A stretch of 64,000 nt of DNA, from the NCBI GenBank assembly GCA_047495785.1, contig JBLDXI010000054.1:434001-498000 (forward strand), written 5' to 3'. The position numbers and the translations under genes were made by a program. Source of the stretch: Lepidodermella squamata (Eukaryota > Gastrotricha). Of the stretch, positions 21,489 to 30,411 are shown in pieces. Numbering within the stretch: position 1 is the stretch's first letter; each line of letters starts with the position of its first letter. Below the pieces are notes generated by a model. That model ran no database searches. It saw only the letters and a list, made by a program, of their open reading frames with translations, and was not told the origin of the DNA.

Positions 21489-23795
21489 TCAATTCGTTGG
21501 CCGATTACGTTTGAGCACCGGGTGGAGCAGTAAAACCGATTCCATTATGGAGAATAATAGCGTCGTTAAGCTGATAGCTGATCGCTGATTGGCAGGATTT
21601 TCGGATAACAGTATGGCAATCAAAGCGCCAGCCGGTAACACAGTGGCACCGGTGATGGCCGCGATGCAAGACGCCGAAAACTCGGGGCAATTCTCAGATG
21701 CACCTCGAATATGTTTCAGTTGAAACACAGCCATCAGCGTGTAAATGAGCAGCAGCATTTGAATGGCCCCGATCGATCCCAACAGGGCTAAGCTAACACC
21801 CGACATTTCACATTCAACGAACCAAGTTTCTACTAAAGTGTCTGCATTTTCATCGTAAATGAGCCGCTGATTTGACTGTTCAACGCACTTTGAGTTGTAG
21901 CGCGTAATCAACCATGTGATAATCAGGGCTAAGCTAGGGCAAGCTGAAACAGGCCCGTAAATCACGGTTTTGTTGTCCAAAGTTCTGAACGTCGCAGGCG
22001 GGAATCGAACTAGTTTTTGTGATCGATTCTTCGGCGAGCCGTACACGCTGAGCGGGAAATGTGGGCTTGCGACGGCGATTCGCGATTTCCACAGGCCTTT
22101 TCTCATGTTCGTTCTAACAAATGCATTCACCAGCGACATCCTAGCTGTAATCAGGCTGCAAACTACACTCAAGCCGAGGCCCATAAGGAAAAACGAGGCG
22201 TTTTCGACTGCTGCGCTTCCGGCACTTAACTTCGTCACGGAAAGGGCTGAAGCTGCGTTTAAGCATAACAGGCCCATTAAGCCCAACGTTTTTGACCGTC
22301 CATAATTCCAGGTAACACATTTCTTGAAAGAAATCGCCGCTATACCAGCTAGCTGGAAAAAGGATGAGAAGATCACAAGGGCTACTACAATCGAAAAAAC
22401 TACAGTTGAAATTCGGAGAATTATTTTCCGAAAAACTGGTTGATCTAGCGGAAGTTTTATCGAGTTCGTGCCATATACCCTTTCTAGCGAGTAACTTCTC
22501 AGATCGAATTCTTCAAGAGATTTGTTCAGACTTTGCTTGACAAGGTATAGTATCTGCATACCAGCTGCCTGGCTCCACTGAGTCTCAACCTGAACATCCC
22601 CTAGAAATTGGCCAGTTTTGCTGTAAGAAGTTCTGCCAACTCTGATTCCATTCGGCTCACTGGCCAGAATAACTTCTTTGGCAATGGAAACCACGATTTC
22701 AGGGCGACTGTGATAGTCTCTGAGTGAGAGATTGAATTCAGCTTTCAGCCTGCGATCAGTCTCATTCAGAGCTAAAATGGCGCTTGTAAAGACATCGTGA
22801 ATGTGGAACGAAGTCAAGAATTGATCTACAGTGAAGTTTGTTGCTCTACCTATGAAAGTCTCAAACTGATCAGCTGTATCGCCAAGGTCTGAGATTCTGT
22901 CGCGAACCGTCGGTATTTGCGCATTTCCAAAGTAGAAAGTTTGCCTAGCTTGTTCTTTCAGGATTTCCGAACTGCAGCCAGGTGGAGGTAATAGCGAGAA
23001 AGCGTTTGAAACTGCTAGGAAAACAAATCTAGGCCCAGTTATCCCAGCCTTGTAAGCCTCACAAAGAAAGCGCGGGACAACTAGTGTGCTGAAGCTTGTG
23101 ATAACTAGAATCCTTAAGCCCGATCGCTTCAGACTCGCAATCACCTCCGACGCTTCGTCATCGATAGTGTTGAAAAGTGGAACTTCAACCCCGGCTGCTA
23201 CTGCTTGGTCGTTGAAAAACAGCCCGGTCAGCATGTCGTTGCTGTACAAGGTTGTCGCGAGTGTGGCGACCTTTTTCCATCCACCGACCTGCTTTATGAA
23301 AGTCAAAATCGCCATTGCAGTTGTTCTTGCTGTAGCCATTGTAAGGAACAAATTAGGGTACAGCTTTTTGTCGGTCAGCAGCTGAGCGACGCAAAAGCTC
23401 GGCAAAGAAACTGACTGAATGTGGCTTAGAAAAGTCCCGACGGCCTTGCAGCCCGTTGAAGTTGCCGGTCCTATGATGATTGGGGATTGCAGCCCGATCG
23501 AAGGGTCTTCTCTGCGGAAGCCAATCAAGCGCGAAGCTGCTTGTATTCCCATCATCTCATCCATTAGCTGGAACTCGATGAAATAGTCACTCAGCACATC
23601 GCTTTTTGAGTTCATTTTGTCTGCTACATAATGCATGGTTGCCACCCCGGCTTGACTTTGTTTTGGGTCGATCAATTCTATCGGGGACAGGAGTGCCACC
23701 CGCAGCTTTTGTGCCCTGTAGCCAGCCTCCATGCTTGACCGAATCGCAGAAATATACATTAGAAGCGTTATAATGATGAAGCTGTTTGAAACCAT
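21489..23795 (-). CDS. Class C GPCR, GABA-B receptor-like, intronless
   Basis: Single exon. The frame opens at 23891, but the Met at 23795 gives a signal peptide (MVSNSFIIITLLMYISAIRS), so this start is preferred (768 residues). The first ~440 residues form a periplasmic-binding-type ectodomain: KLRVALLSP start, QAGVATMHYVADKMNS, IIIGPATSTGCKAVGTFLS, FLTMATARTTAMAILTFIKQ, and GGWKKVATLATTLYSND. This is the layout of GABA-B and ANF-type receptors. Seven hydrophobic segments follow, including VFSIVVALVIFSSF, ASFFLMGLGLSVVCSLITA, SLALIITWLI, IQMLLLIYTLMAVF and LTTLLFSIMESVLLL. The C-tail is very short. A plasma-membrane receptor; the ligand is unknown. The lack of introns in about 2.3 kb suggests retroposition or intron loss. 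Confidence 0.8.
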   Translation of the reverse strand: MVSNSFIIITLLMYISAIRSSMEAGYRAQKLRVALLSPIELIDPKQSQAGVATMHYVADKMNSKSDVLSDYFIEFQLMDEMMGIQAASRLIGFRREDPSIGLQSPIIIGPATSTGCKAVGTFLSHIQSVSLPSFCVAQLLTDKKLYPNLFLTMATARTTAMAILTFIKQVGGWKKVATLATTLYSNDMLTGLFFNDQAVAAGVEVPLFNTIDDEASEVIASLKRSGLRILVITSFSTLVVPRFLCEAYKAGITGPRFVFLAVSNAFSLLPPPGCSSEILKEQARQTFYFGNAQIPTVRDRISDLGDTADQFETFIGRATNFTVDQFLTSFHIHDVFTSAILALNETDRRLKAEFNLSLRDYHSRPEIVVSIAKEVILASEPNGIRVGRTSYSKTGQFLGDVQVETQWSQAAGMQILYLVKQSLNKSLEEFDLRSYSLERVYGTNSIKLPLDQPVFRKIILRISTVVFSIVVALVIFSSFFQLAGIAAISFKKCVTWNYGRSKTLGLMGLLCLNAASALSVTKLSAGSAAVENASFFLMGLGLSVVCSLITARMSLVNAFVRTNMRKGLWKSRIAVASPHFPLSVYGSPKNRSQKLVRFPPATFRTLDNKTVIYGPVSACPSLALIITWLITRYNSKCVEQSNQRLIYDENADTLVETWFVECEMSGVSLALLGSIGAIQMLLLIYTLMAVFQLKHIRGASENCPEFSASCIAAITGATVLPAGALIAILLSENPANQRSAISLTTLLFSIMESVLLLHPVLKRNRPTN

Positions 23796-23891
23796 GTTTT
23801 GTCGATATTGAAATGAACTGAGGGCAAACTGAAATCTGCGGATTCCATGGATATCCGCATGAATGCAGTCATGCTTGGTTTTATATTTCAA

Positions 23892-24260
23892 AATCGATAC
23901 ACCCCCGAAAAATGTTATCAGGACTTGATCGATAAGAGACGGGCTCGGACTCGTGCGTCACGTTAATCGGGACAAAAAATAGTCGTAAACATTGAGGTTG
24001 ATTCATCAATGCAGCATCCGCCCATTAAAGCGGAAAAATGACATTTGGTACAGTATCATCCCGAAAAACTATGACCGCTGATATGAAGTCATTTGTGAGT
24101 ATTTTAGGGCGAAAAAATCCCACATGGAAGTTTTACAGTGCTACTAATCATTGATGGTTGATAGTCATTTTCAAAATGTTCAAACGCAGCTGATTATCGT
24201 AGCCATTATGCGAACATAATATTAGATCAATTTGTAGATCACTGATAAAACAATTTTATG
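23892..24260. other. Upstream region of the class C receptor, no gene seen
   Basis: AT-rich; would contain the promoter of the minus-strand receptor. No recognisable element. Confidence 0.35.
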
Positions 24261-24760
24261 ATATTTATTTATTTATTTATTTAGAAGCTATTACACCCAA
24301 AGAGGGAAGCTTGATACTTCTTATCAAATGTAGTCTAAATCAATATGGAATAAATTTGGAACAGGAGGCGCGTGCTAACAAGATGGAGCCATGTTCATCG
24401 TATCGATAGTGCAAGGAAGAGACTGAAAGAAAAAGGGCGAGGGTTTATCAGTTTCAGGGTAGTTATCGAGAGCAGAGAGAAACTTGAAACAGAGAATTGC
24501 GGTTACGTTAGCTAACGGATATAGGAATTCTATAAAACACAGGGCATCCAGACGGGTAGAGGAAAGACAAGCAACAGGGAAGATGAGTTGAAGAAAAAAA
24601 GAGATGACAGAGGAGAGAAGGTGGGAGAAGGGAGCAGAGCAGAAACAGCCTAGCCTATGAAGTCGGGAAAAGGACCCCGAAGAAGTATGTTGCTTAACAG
24701 CACGAAGGGCGAGCGCGGAGGGGGCGGGCCATCAGGCGGACGCTCTCGAGGTCCTCGCGC
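24261..24760 (-). mobile_element. 3' end of a non-LTR retroelement
   Basis: On the plus strand it begins with a TTTA repeat (the element's 3' tail) and passes through a purine-rich region to GACCCCGAAGAAGTATGTTG, then GCGGGCCATCAGGCGGACGC and CTCTCGAGGTCCTCGCGC. It matches the minus-strand copy at 50100-51180. Only the last ORF2 codons and the 3' region remain. Confidence 0.65.
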
Positions 24761-24960
24761 GTCAACTTGCGGATATAGATGTCGAGTTTTTAAAAAAGCG
24801 GGTATAGGTATACGCGTCCAAGTAAACACCGCAAAATAACCGAAAAACGCCTTTGCGTGTATACGCGCACATAGCACATAGACACGCGCATGTTATATTG
24901 TTCTTTTATATTTTTGTGACTAATGGACAAATAAATTTGAATTTACAATTTAGAATTTAT

Positions 24961-25262
24961 TAAACACTGAAAATATATTTTTTACAAAAGGGAAATTATT
25001 CAGAATATTCAAGCATGAATAACGCCGTGTCACAACCTGTGACTAGGGGGAATAAATCGAGCCATTTTGAGCCCACAGTTTGAAAATCAACAGGGGGCCC
25101 TGACGTTGTTCAGAAATTTTCGAACGCCAGAGGGGTTTCTTTACCCCCTTATTCGGAATACTGATGTTCCCCGAGTTTTAAAGCGAATTTAAGGATTACC
25201 TGTAGATGGTAGTCCTTTAATATTTGCTGTGTTAACTGCAGGCATACAAATTTTTTATCACC
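24961..25262. other. Spacer, no gene seen
   Basis: No coding or repeat signal was recognised before the hairpin at 25263. Confidence 0.35.
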
Positions 25263-25468
25263 ATAGCGCAGCCACTTTTTACCGAGGCCGAGAAAATCTC
25301 ACAATAGAGCCCGTAATTTGAATAAGGGAACGCGAACAGATTTTTCGGCGAATATTTTTCATTTAGGAAATAAAAAATATTGGCCCAAAAAGTTTGTCCT
25401 TTTGTGCGGGCAATTCGTTTGCTCTATTGTGCGATTTTCTTTGCTACGGTAAAAAGTGGCTGCGCTAT
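25263..25468. mobile_element. Hairpin MITE next to the start of gene 7
   Basis: The left end ATAGCGCAGCCACTTTTTAC is complementary to the right end GTAAAAAGTGGCTGCGCTAT, and a second paired block (CTCACAATAGAGC / GCTCTATTGTGCG) lies inside. About 206 bp, ending 20 bases before the gene 7 ATG. Confidence 0.7.
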
Positions 25469-25488
25469 GACTAATTTTGTTTGTAATC

Positions 25489-26622
25489 ATGTCGAAGCAG
25501 ACCCAACTTGATGCCGATCAGGTCTCTTACTTGATGAAGGTAACGCCAGGGCTTCGCTTTTTTTACAGTTCTTTTAATGTTAACTACTATTTTTCTCAGT
25601 GCCTCGAGTTGCTGCGAAAACGCAAGCTTACCAAGGATATGGCTGAGTTCATAGCGACAAAGATTGGCACAACGGTTGTTAAAGTTCGAAACTGGTTCCA
25701 AACGAAAAGACGAAGAGGAGTCGAGGTGAGAACTAAGATTTGGCGTTTCAGAGATATACTAGGGAAAGAGAAAAACGAGCTTTTAATGCTGGAAGTGAAA
25801 CATGATCCGCAGCTGTTCAAAAGCAGGCAGCAGAGGCTGGCGCAACGATTCGGCTTGACGGAAAGCCAGGTTGAAGTATTCTTCCGCAAGTATCGCGCCA
25901 AACGAAGGGCTCATGTTCGCCTGAGGTTAACGCCCCAGCAAAATGAGAAATTTGAAAAGGTTACTCGGCCAGCAGGCTTCCTCGGGGTCCTCTGCCCACC
26001 TTCGGTGTGTGATCGTTCCGTGTCTCTTCCGTCTTTCTACATCTTGTACGTCTTGTCTTGTATAATCCTGGTTCCTCTTCTCCTTTCTTTTCTTTTTCTT
26101 CCTGTTGCACTCCTTCTGTTCTGATTAACCCATTACATGTAATCTTCTGCATACGATAAATATTCCTTTAGCTCGCCCACTAGCGTCCTCAGCGCACTGC
26201 CGCCGGCAAGCGCTTGTCGTCTCGCAACCGCGTGCCATCTCTGTCACTTTGTATATATTGTTCGCAAGGAAGGAATTTATTATTTTATATTGTTCTTTTA
26301 TATTTTTGTGACTGATGGACAAATAAATTTGAATTTAGAATTTAGAATTTAGAATTTAACGAAGTTGCTGAAGCTTTGGGCATCACATTTAGTCAGGCCA
26401 CACGTCTTGTCTTAAAACGACGAGCTCAAGAGGGAATATGCGGTAGAAGAGTCAGATCTGAACCCATGAAAATCTCGAATCCTCAAGAAGCAGACCTTCA
26501 GGAAGCATTCCTGTCCACAGCGGTGGTTGGCGGCAGCTTTGACGATGCCCTCTATGAAGGTTTGGCCAAGAAAACTGGATTGAAAAAGTACGTGGTCAGG
26601 AATTGGTTCTCAACCCGGCGCC
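25489..26622 (+). pseudogene. Multi-homeodomain gene 7, broken by retroelements
   Basis: Exon 1 25489-25539 and exon 2 25600-25959 are intact (unit 1 VRNWFQTKRRRG, unit 2 EVFFRKYRAKRR). The second intron and the first ~16 codons of exon 3 are replaced by a retroelement 3' end (25960-26357). Exon 3 resumes at about 26358 within unit 3 (NEVAEALGITFSQATRL) and continues through unit 4 to VVRNWFSTRR. At about 26617-26622 it is joined to another retroelement fragment. Units 5 to 7 are absent. Not functional as a seven-unit gene; a short two-unit product could still be read. Confidence 0.7.
25960..26357 (+). mobile_element. 5'-truncated non-LTR retroelement 3' end in gene 7
   Basis: Begins at CGGCCAGCAGGCTTCCTCGG, matching the 3' part of the 51345-53010 copy (GCCAGCAGGCTTCCTCGGGG), and ends ACAAATAAATTTGAATTTAG followed by short AATTTAG repeats, the typical tail. 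It lies between exon 2 and a truncated exon 3. Confidence 0.8.
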
Positions 26623-27540
26623 AACTTGACCGGCACCACGTGCGGGCCCATGACGCTCCCTGACGGCAGTTTCCTCCACCCTTCCGTGGCTCTGGCCGAT
26701 CAGCTACTCACCCACTTTATCGCCCCGATGTATCCCTGCTGTGATCCGGCCACCGATGTGGCAACGCGTCAGCGGTGGTTCGAGCTGGAACATGCGATGG
26801 CCAACGACCCGGCCTTGCATCCCGTCGGTGCGATTCGGCTTCCTGGGCCTCAGAACTTCAACGTCAGCCAGCGAATGCTAGCGCGCGAGATCGATCGACT
26901 GCAGCCTTTCAAGGCACCTGGACTCGATGTCATCAGCAATGTCTACTACAAGTGGGGCGATGTTCCCCTGCAGATACACCTCAGGCGGCGGTACAACCTC
27001 CAAGAGTGAGGTTTTCGCATTCTCCTGTCGTCCCCCCGGTGCGAGGCTCGTGCTTGGAGGCGCCGTCATCCCGCAAGTCTCTGTAATGCGAATTCTGGGC
27101 ATTCTGTTCGATGACACGTTGACCTGGAACAAGTTGACATTGTGTTTGAGGTTGTAAGTTGAAAAAAATCCGCACGCTGATTGGTCAGTTGGCTTGTATC
27201 CATGACTCCGCCTTGCTACTTGATCGTGCGATCCATAAAATGTTTGCAAAAAATACTTCTTTTATGAATGGTTTTACGCATTTGTTGGAAACGCGTGCTA
27301 CGATACGGCCTTCATAAAAATAATAAAAGCGAATATTTATATGGATCGCACGATAAAGTAGCAAGGCGGAGTCATGGATACAAGCCAACTGACCAATCAG
27401 CGTGCGGATTTTTTTCAACTTACAACCTCAAACACAATGGACAAGTTGACCTGCCCCATATCGACCACGTGCTCAATCGCTGCCTGGACAGGCGCCTTGT
27501 CGTGCTGTGCCTGCGCCTTTTTTCTTCCCTTCCAAACTGC
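26617..27540 (+). pseudogene. Non-LTR ORF2 fragments (pre-RT and post-RT) with MITE
   Basis: 26626-27009 encodes SVALADQLLTHFIAPMYPCC, ATRQRWFELEHAMANDPAL and RLQPFKAPGLDVISNVYYKWG, the pre-RT to RT block 1 stretch. After an internal deletion, 27005-27160 encodes the LGGAVIPQVSVMRILGILFD / DTLTWNK segment that follows the RT catalytic region. A foldback MITE (27139-27440) then interrupts it, and a short tail with HVLNRC-like sequence follows. Dead. Confidence 0.7.
27139..27440. mobile_element. 302-bp foldback MITE with 10-bp target duplication
   Basis: Inverted arms start ATTGTGTTTGAGGTTGTAAG and pair over about 100 bp, including AATCCGCACGCTGATTGGTC. ACAAGTTGAC flanks both ends (27129-27138 and 27441-27450). 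A 9-10 bp duplication with long arms is Mutator-like. It sits inside retroelement sequence. Confidence 0.75.
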
Positions 27541-27699
27541 ATATTTTCGTTATGCATCATTCATCTGGAAGAAGGGACAAAATAAAAAGCTTTTCGTTTC
27601 CTTATTTCGGTGATGATGAATTAACAGGGATTTTCAGTTGTTTTACGTTTTACCTGGAGTGCATCTCTTATCTTTTAGAATTTAATTATATTTGGCAAC

Positions 27700-29691
27700 A
27701 TGTCTCAAACCTTTCTTGAAACCGGTCAGATCTGTTACTTGATGAAGGTATCGACCGGAACAGTTCTTTATATTGATAACAACTATTTTCCAACCTTTTC
27801 TCAGTGCTTCGAGGTGATGCGAAATCGTAATCTTACTAAGCAGATCGCTGAGTGTATTGCGGAAAAGATCGGCACATCGATTACTAAAGTTCGAAATTGG
27901 TTTCATACCAGAAGGAAGAAAAGAGTTGATGATAGGGCCCAGGTGATCTGGCGTTACAGAACTATTCTAGGGAAAGAAAACTACGATTTGTTGCTGCTGG
28001 AAGTGAAACGTGATCCTAAACTCTCCGAGGGAAGACTGCAGATGCTGGCACAGCGATTCGGCCTGACGGAGGGCCAGGTACAGAGATTCTTCTGCAAGCA
28101 TCGCAGCCAACGAAATACATATCTTCGTGCGTTGACATCCCAGCAAAATGAGAAATTCGAGAAGGTGAAACTGAGACGCAATATTTGCCTAATCTTGTTA
28201 TTGAATTTTACAGGAATTCGAACAGAATCCCGGCACTTCGCAGCAGAGATCCCGCGAGATTGCTGAAGCTCTTGGCATAACATTTAGTCAGGCTAAACGT
28301 CTTGTCGCTAAACGGCGAGCGCAAGAGGGAATCCGCGGTAGAACAGTGAAAGAGAATAGATTCACGAATTCTCAACTGGCTGAACTAGAAGAAGCATTCC
28401 AGTCAACGGCGGTGATGGGCAATAGATTTGACCTTGCTCTTTATGGAGGTGTGGCCAAGAAAACTGGCTTGAAAGGAACCGAGGTCAGGCAATGGTTCCA
28501 TATCCGGCGCAAATCTGCTGGCATCGGAAGGAAAAATATCGCTCAAGGTAGTATCCGCGCTCTGAATGCTGTGAGTTCAACCGTTGGTCAAACGTTGCTA
28601 TGATTAAAATATGTTTTGCCTTAGGAATTCACCTTATCTAGTCGAATGGAAGGCCGCAGAGCGCAGGCCATCGCGGAAACGTTGGGATTAACTTCCAGAC
28701 AAGTTATATGCTTTTTCAGAACCAAGCGGAAACAATTACCGTACTGCCCGGAACAAAAACCATGACATTTATTTTTTTCAAACATTGATGAACCCCTGAC
28801 ATTTAAAAGGGACTGACATTTATTTCGGGCCTGACATTTATTTATCCGAACCAACCAGTAATTGACTAGATAACCAAAATGGCATACATTTCCCTGAGAT
28901 TCTACATATTTTGACCCAAAATTTGGTCCCTGACCTTTCTAAGTGCCAATGGTAGAAATTATATCAAATCAAAAAGGCTAAAACTACCTTATTAGTGATC
29001 TTCAGTATTGTCCCCGCCACTGACCTGACATTTATTTCGGGCCTGACATTTATTTTTACGAACGACCTCTAACCTCTGACAATTATTTGAGGCTGCCATT
29101 TATTCGAGGCTGGCATTATTTTCGGGCAGTACGGTAAGAACGAAAAATGAGCGATGTCTTCCTCGCAGACTCAAACATGAGCAACAAAATGCCCTAACTA
29201 AGTTGTGATGAGGCTGTTTTAACATCCATGAATTTGTTTTATTGCGATCAGGAATTCAATGAGAATCCAGAATTGAATGAAACTGAATTTACTTGCCTAG
29301 CTGAACGACTGGAAGTCCCTTTCGATGTTGCGAAACGTTTCTTTCAAAAACTGAGAGCTGAAGCCAGAGGACGACTCAAAACCGTACTGACAAGGGAACA
29401 GCGGCGGTTTCTAGAAAAAGTGATTGACTCGAAAAACTTCAGAGGATTGCTTTGTTATATCGTTGTGATTCAATTGATTCAGGAGTATGAAATGTCCAGA
29501 TTCGTAACACGTGAGCAAGCTGAACGCCTAGGACTTTCAATGGGATATCCGCCCGAGAAGGCAATAAAGCTTATACTTTCTTTCTGACGTTCCTTTTTAA
29601 TATTTCGTCCCCTTTTCAGGTGCAGAGATGGTTCAGGTGGAGAAGGGTAAATGAAAAAAGGGATCTGAAAAAAGAAGTGGTCATTTCATGA
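27700..29691 (+). pseudogene. Multi-homeodomain gene 8, MITE in unit 5
   Basis: Exons: 27700-27747, 27805-28164, 28214-28570, 28625-28738 continuing after a MITE at about 29137 to 29204, then 29252-29419, 29483-29560 and 29620-29691 (stop TGA). Units 1-4 are open (VRNWFHTRRKK, QRFFCKHR, RLVAKRR, VRQWFHIRRK). Unit 5 (ICFFRTKRKQL) is cut by the MITE at a TA. Removing it with one TA rejoins the frame. The donor after that exon reads AAG|ttgtga instead of AAG|gtgtga, so splicing is also damaged. Unit 6 KRFFQKLRAE and unit 7 VQRWFRWRR are open. The last intron has a GC donor (GAGAAG|gcaata). Confidence 0.7.
28739..29134. mobile_element. TA-flanked MITE with CCGTACTGCCCG ends
   Basis: 396 bp with terminal CCGTACTGCCCG and its complement CGGGCAGTACGG, bordered by TA on both sides. 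The interior repeats CTGACATTTATTT several times. The TA duplication suggests Tc1/mariner-type mobilisation. Confidence 0.75.
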
Positions 29692-30036
29692 ACAACTTGG
29701 TATCTTTGGTTAGATTTCCCATCTCACGAATGATTACTCTGACTTGCTCTGATTTTGGGATTGTCTTAGCCCCACAAGCCATCAGTGCTGAAGAGCTCAG
29801 CTAAGAGCCGTTCGTTTTCAGTGGAGCAAAATGTCCGGTTTTATGATATGCATTGATATAAATATACTTACTTGAAAGTACCATGAAATAGAAATTACCT
29901 TAACCCTGTCATTTGAAGCCGAATAATTTCGTGAGCGTAATCTTTCGTAGTACATGTATGATGAATTCGATTGAAGTTACGGACCTGTAATATTGCTTAT
30001 CAAAGGTAACTACACATTCATTTTTGTCAGGAATTG
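29692..30036. other. Spacer after gene 8, no gene seen
   Basis: AT-rich. Part resembles the spacer after gene 3 (CGTTCGTTTTCAGTGGAGCAAAA-type block near 29806 and 15353). Confidence 0.35.
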
Positions 30037-30250
30037 TCAGGAATCTCCTAATTCGTAACTCGCGAGCAAGCTTAACGCCTAGCAATTTCAACCGGATATC
30101 CGACCAAGATAAGCTTACACTGTGCTTTTTCTCAAAATACTGTTTGAATCATTGTTGAGATTCAGAGGTTGGAAACGATATTCGAAAAAAATAAACAGAA
30201 GAAAGAAGCCGGTTTCTGCACATCTCATCTCACGTCGAATGATCAGCGAG
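30037..30250 (+). pseudogene. Relic of a unit-7 exon pair
   Basis: Shows CTAATTCGTAACTCGCGAGC, then AACGCCTAGCAATTTCAACC, GGATATCCG, and a damaged last exon with AGAGGTTGGAAACGATATTC. It matches the last two exons of gene 5 (19484-19688) and continues into the same 3' flank. Stops and deletions abolish the frame. Confidence 0.6.
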
Positions 30251-30411
30251 AATTTGGATTTTGGATTTTTAATTTAGCGATTCTCTCGACCCTGTCTGAT
30301 ATGACATCAGCAAATTGCTTGATATGAAATAACTCTTCAAGAAATTTTTATTTTATTGTTGAAACTAATTTCCCTTCGTAGATATTCACAGGCTGCTTTT
30401 ACTTGAGCTTC

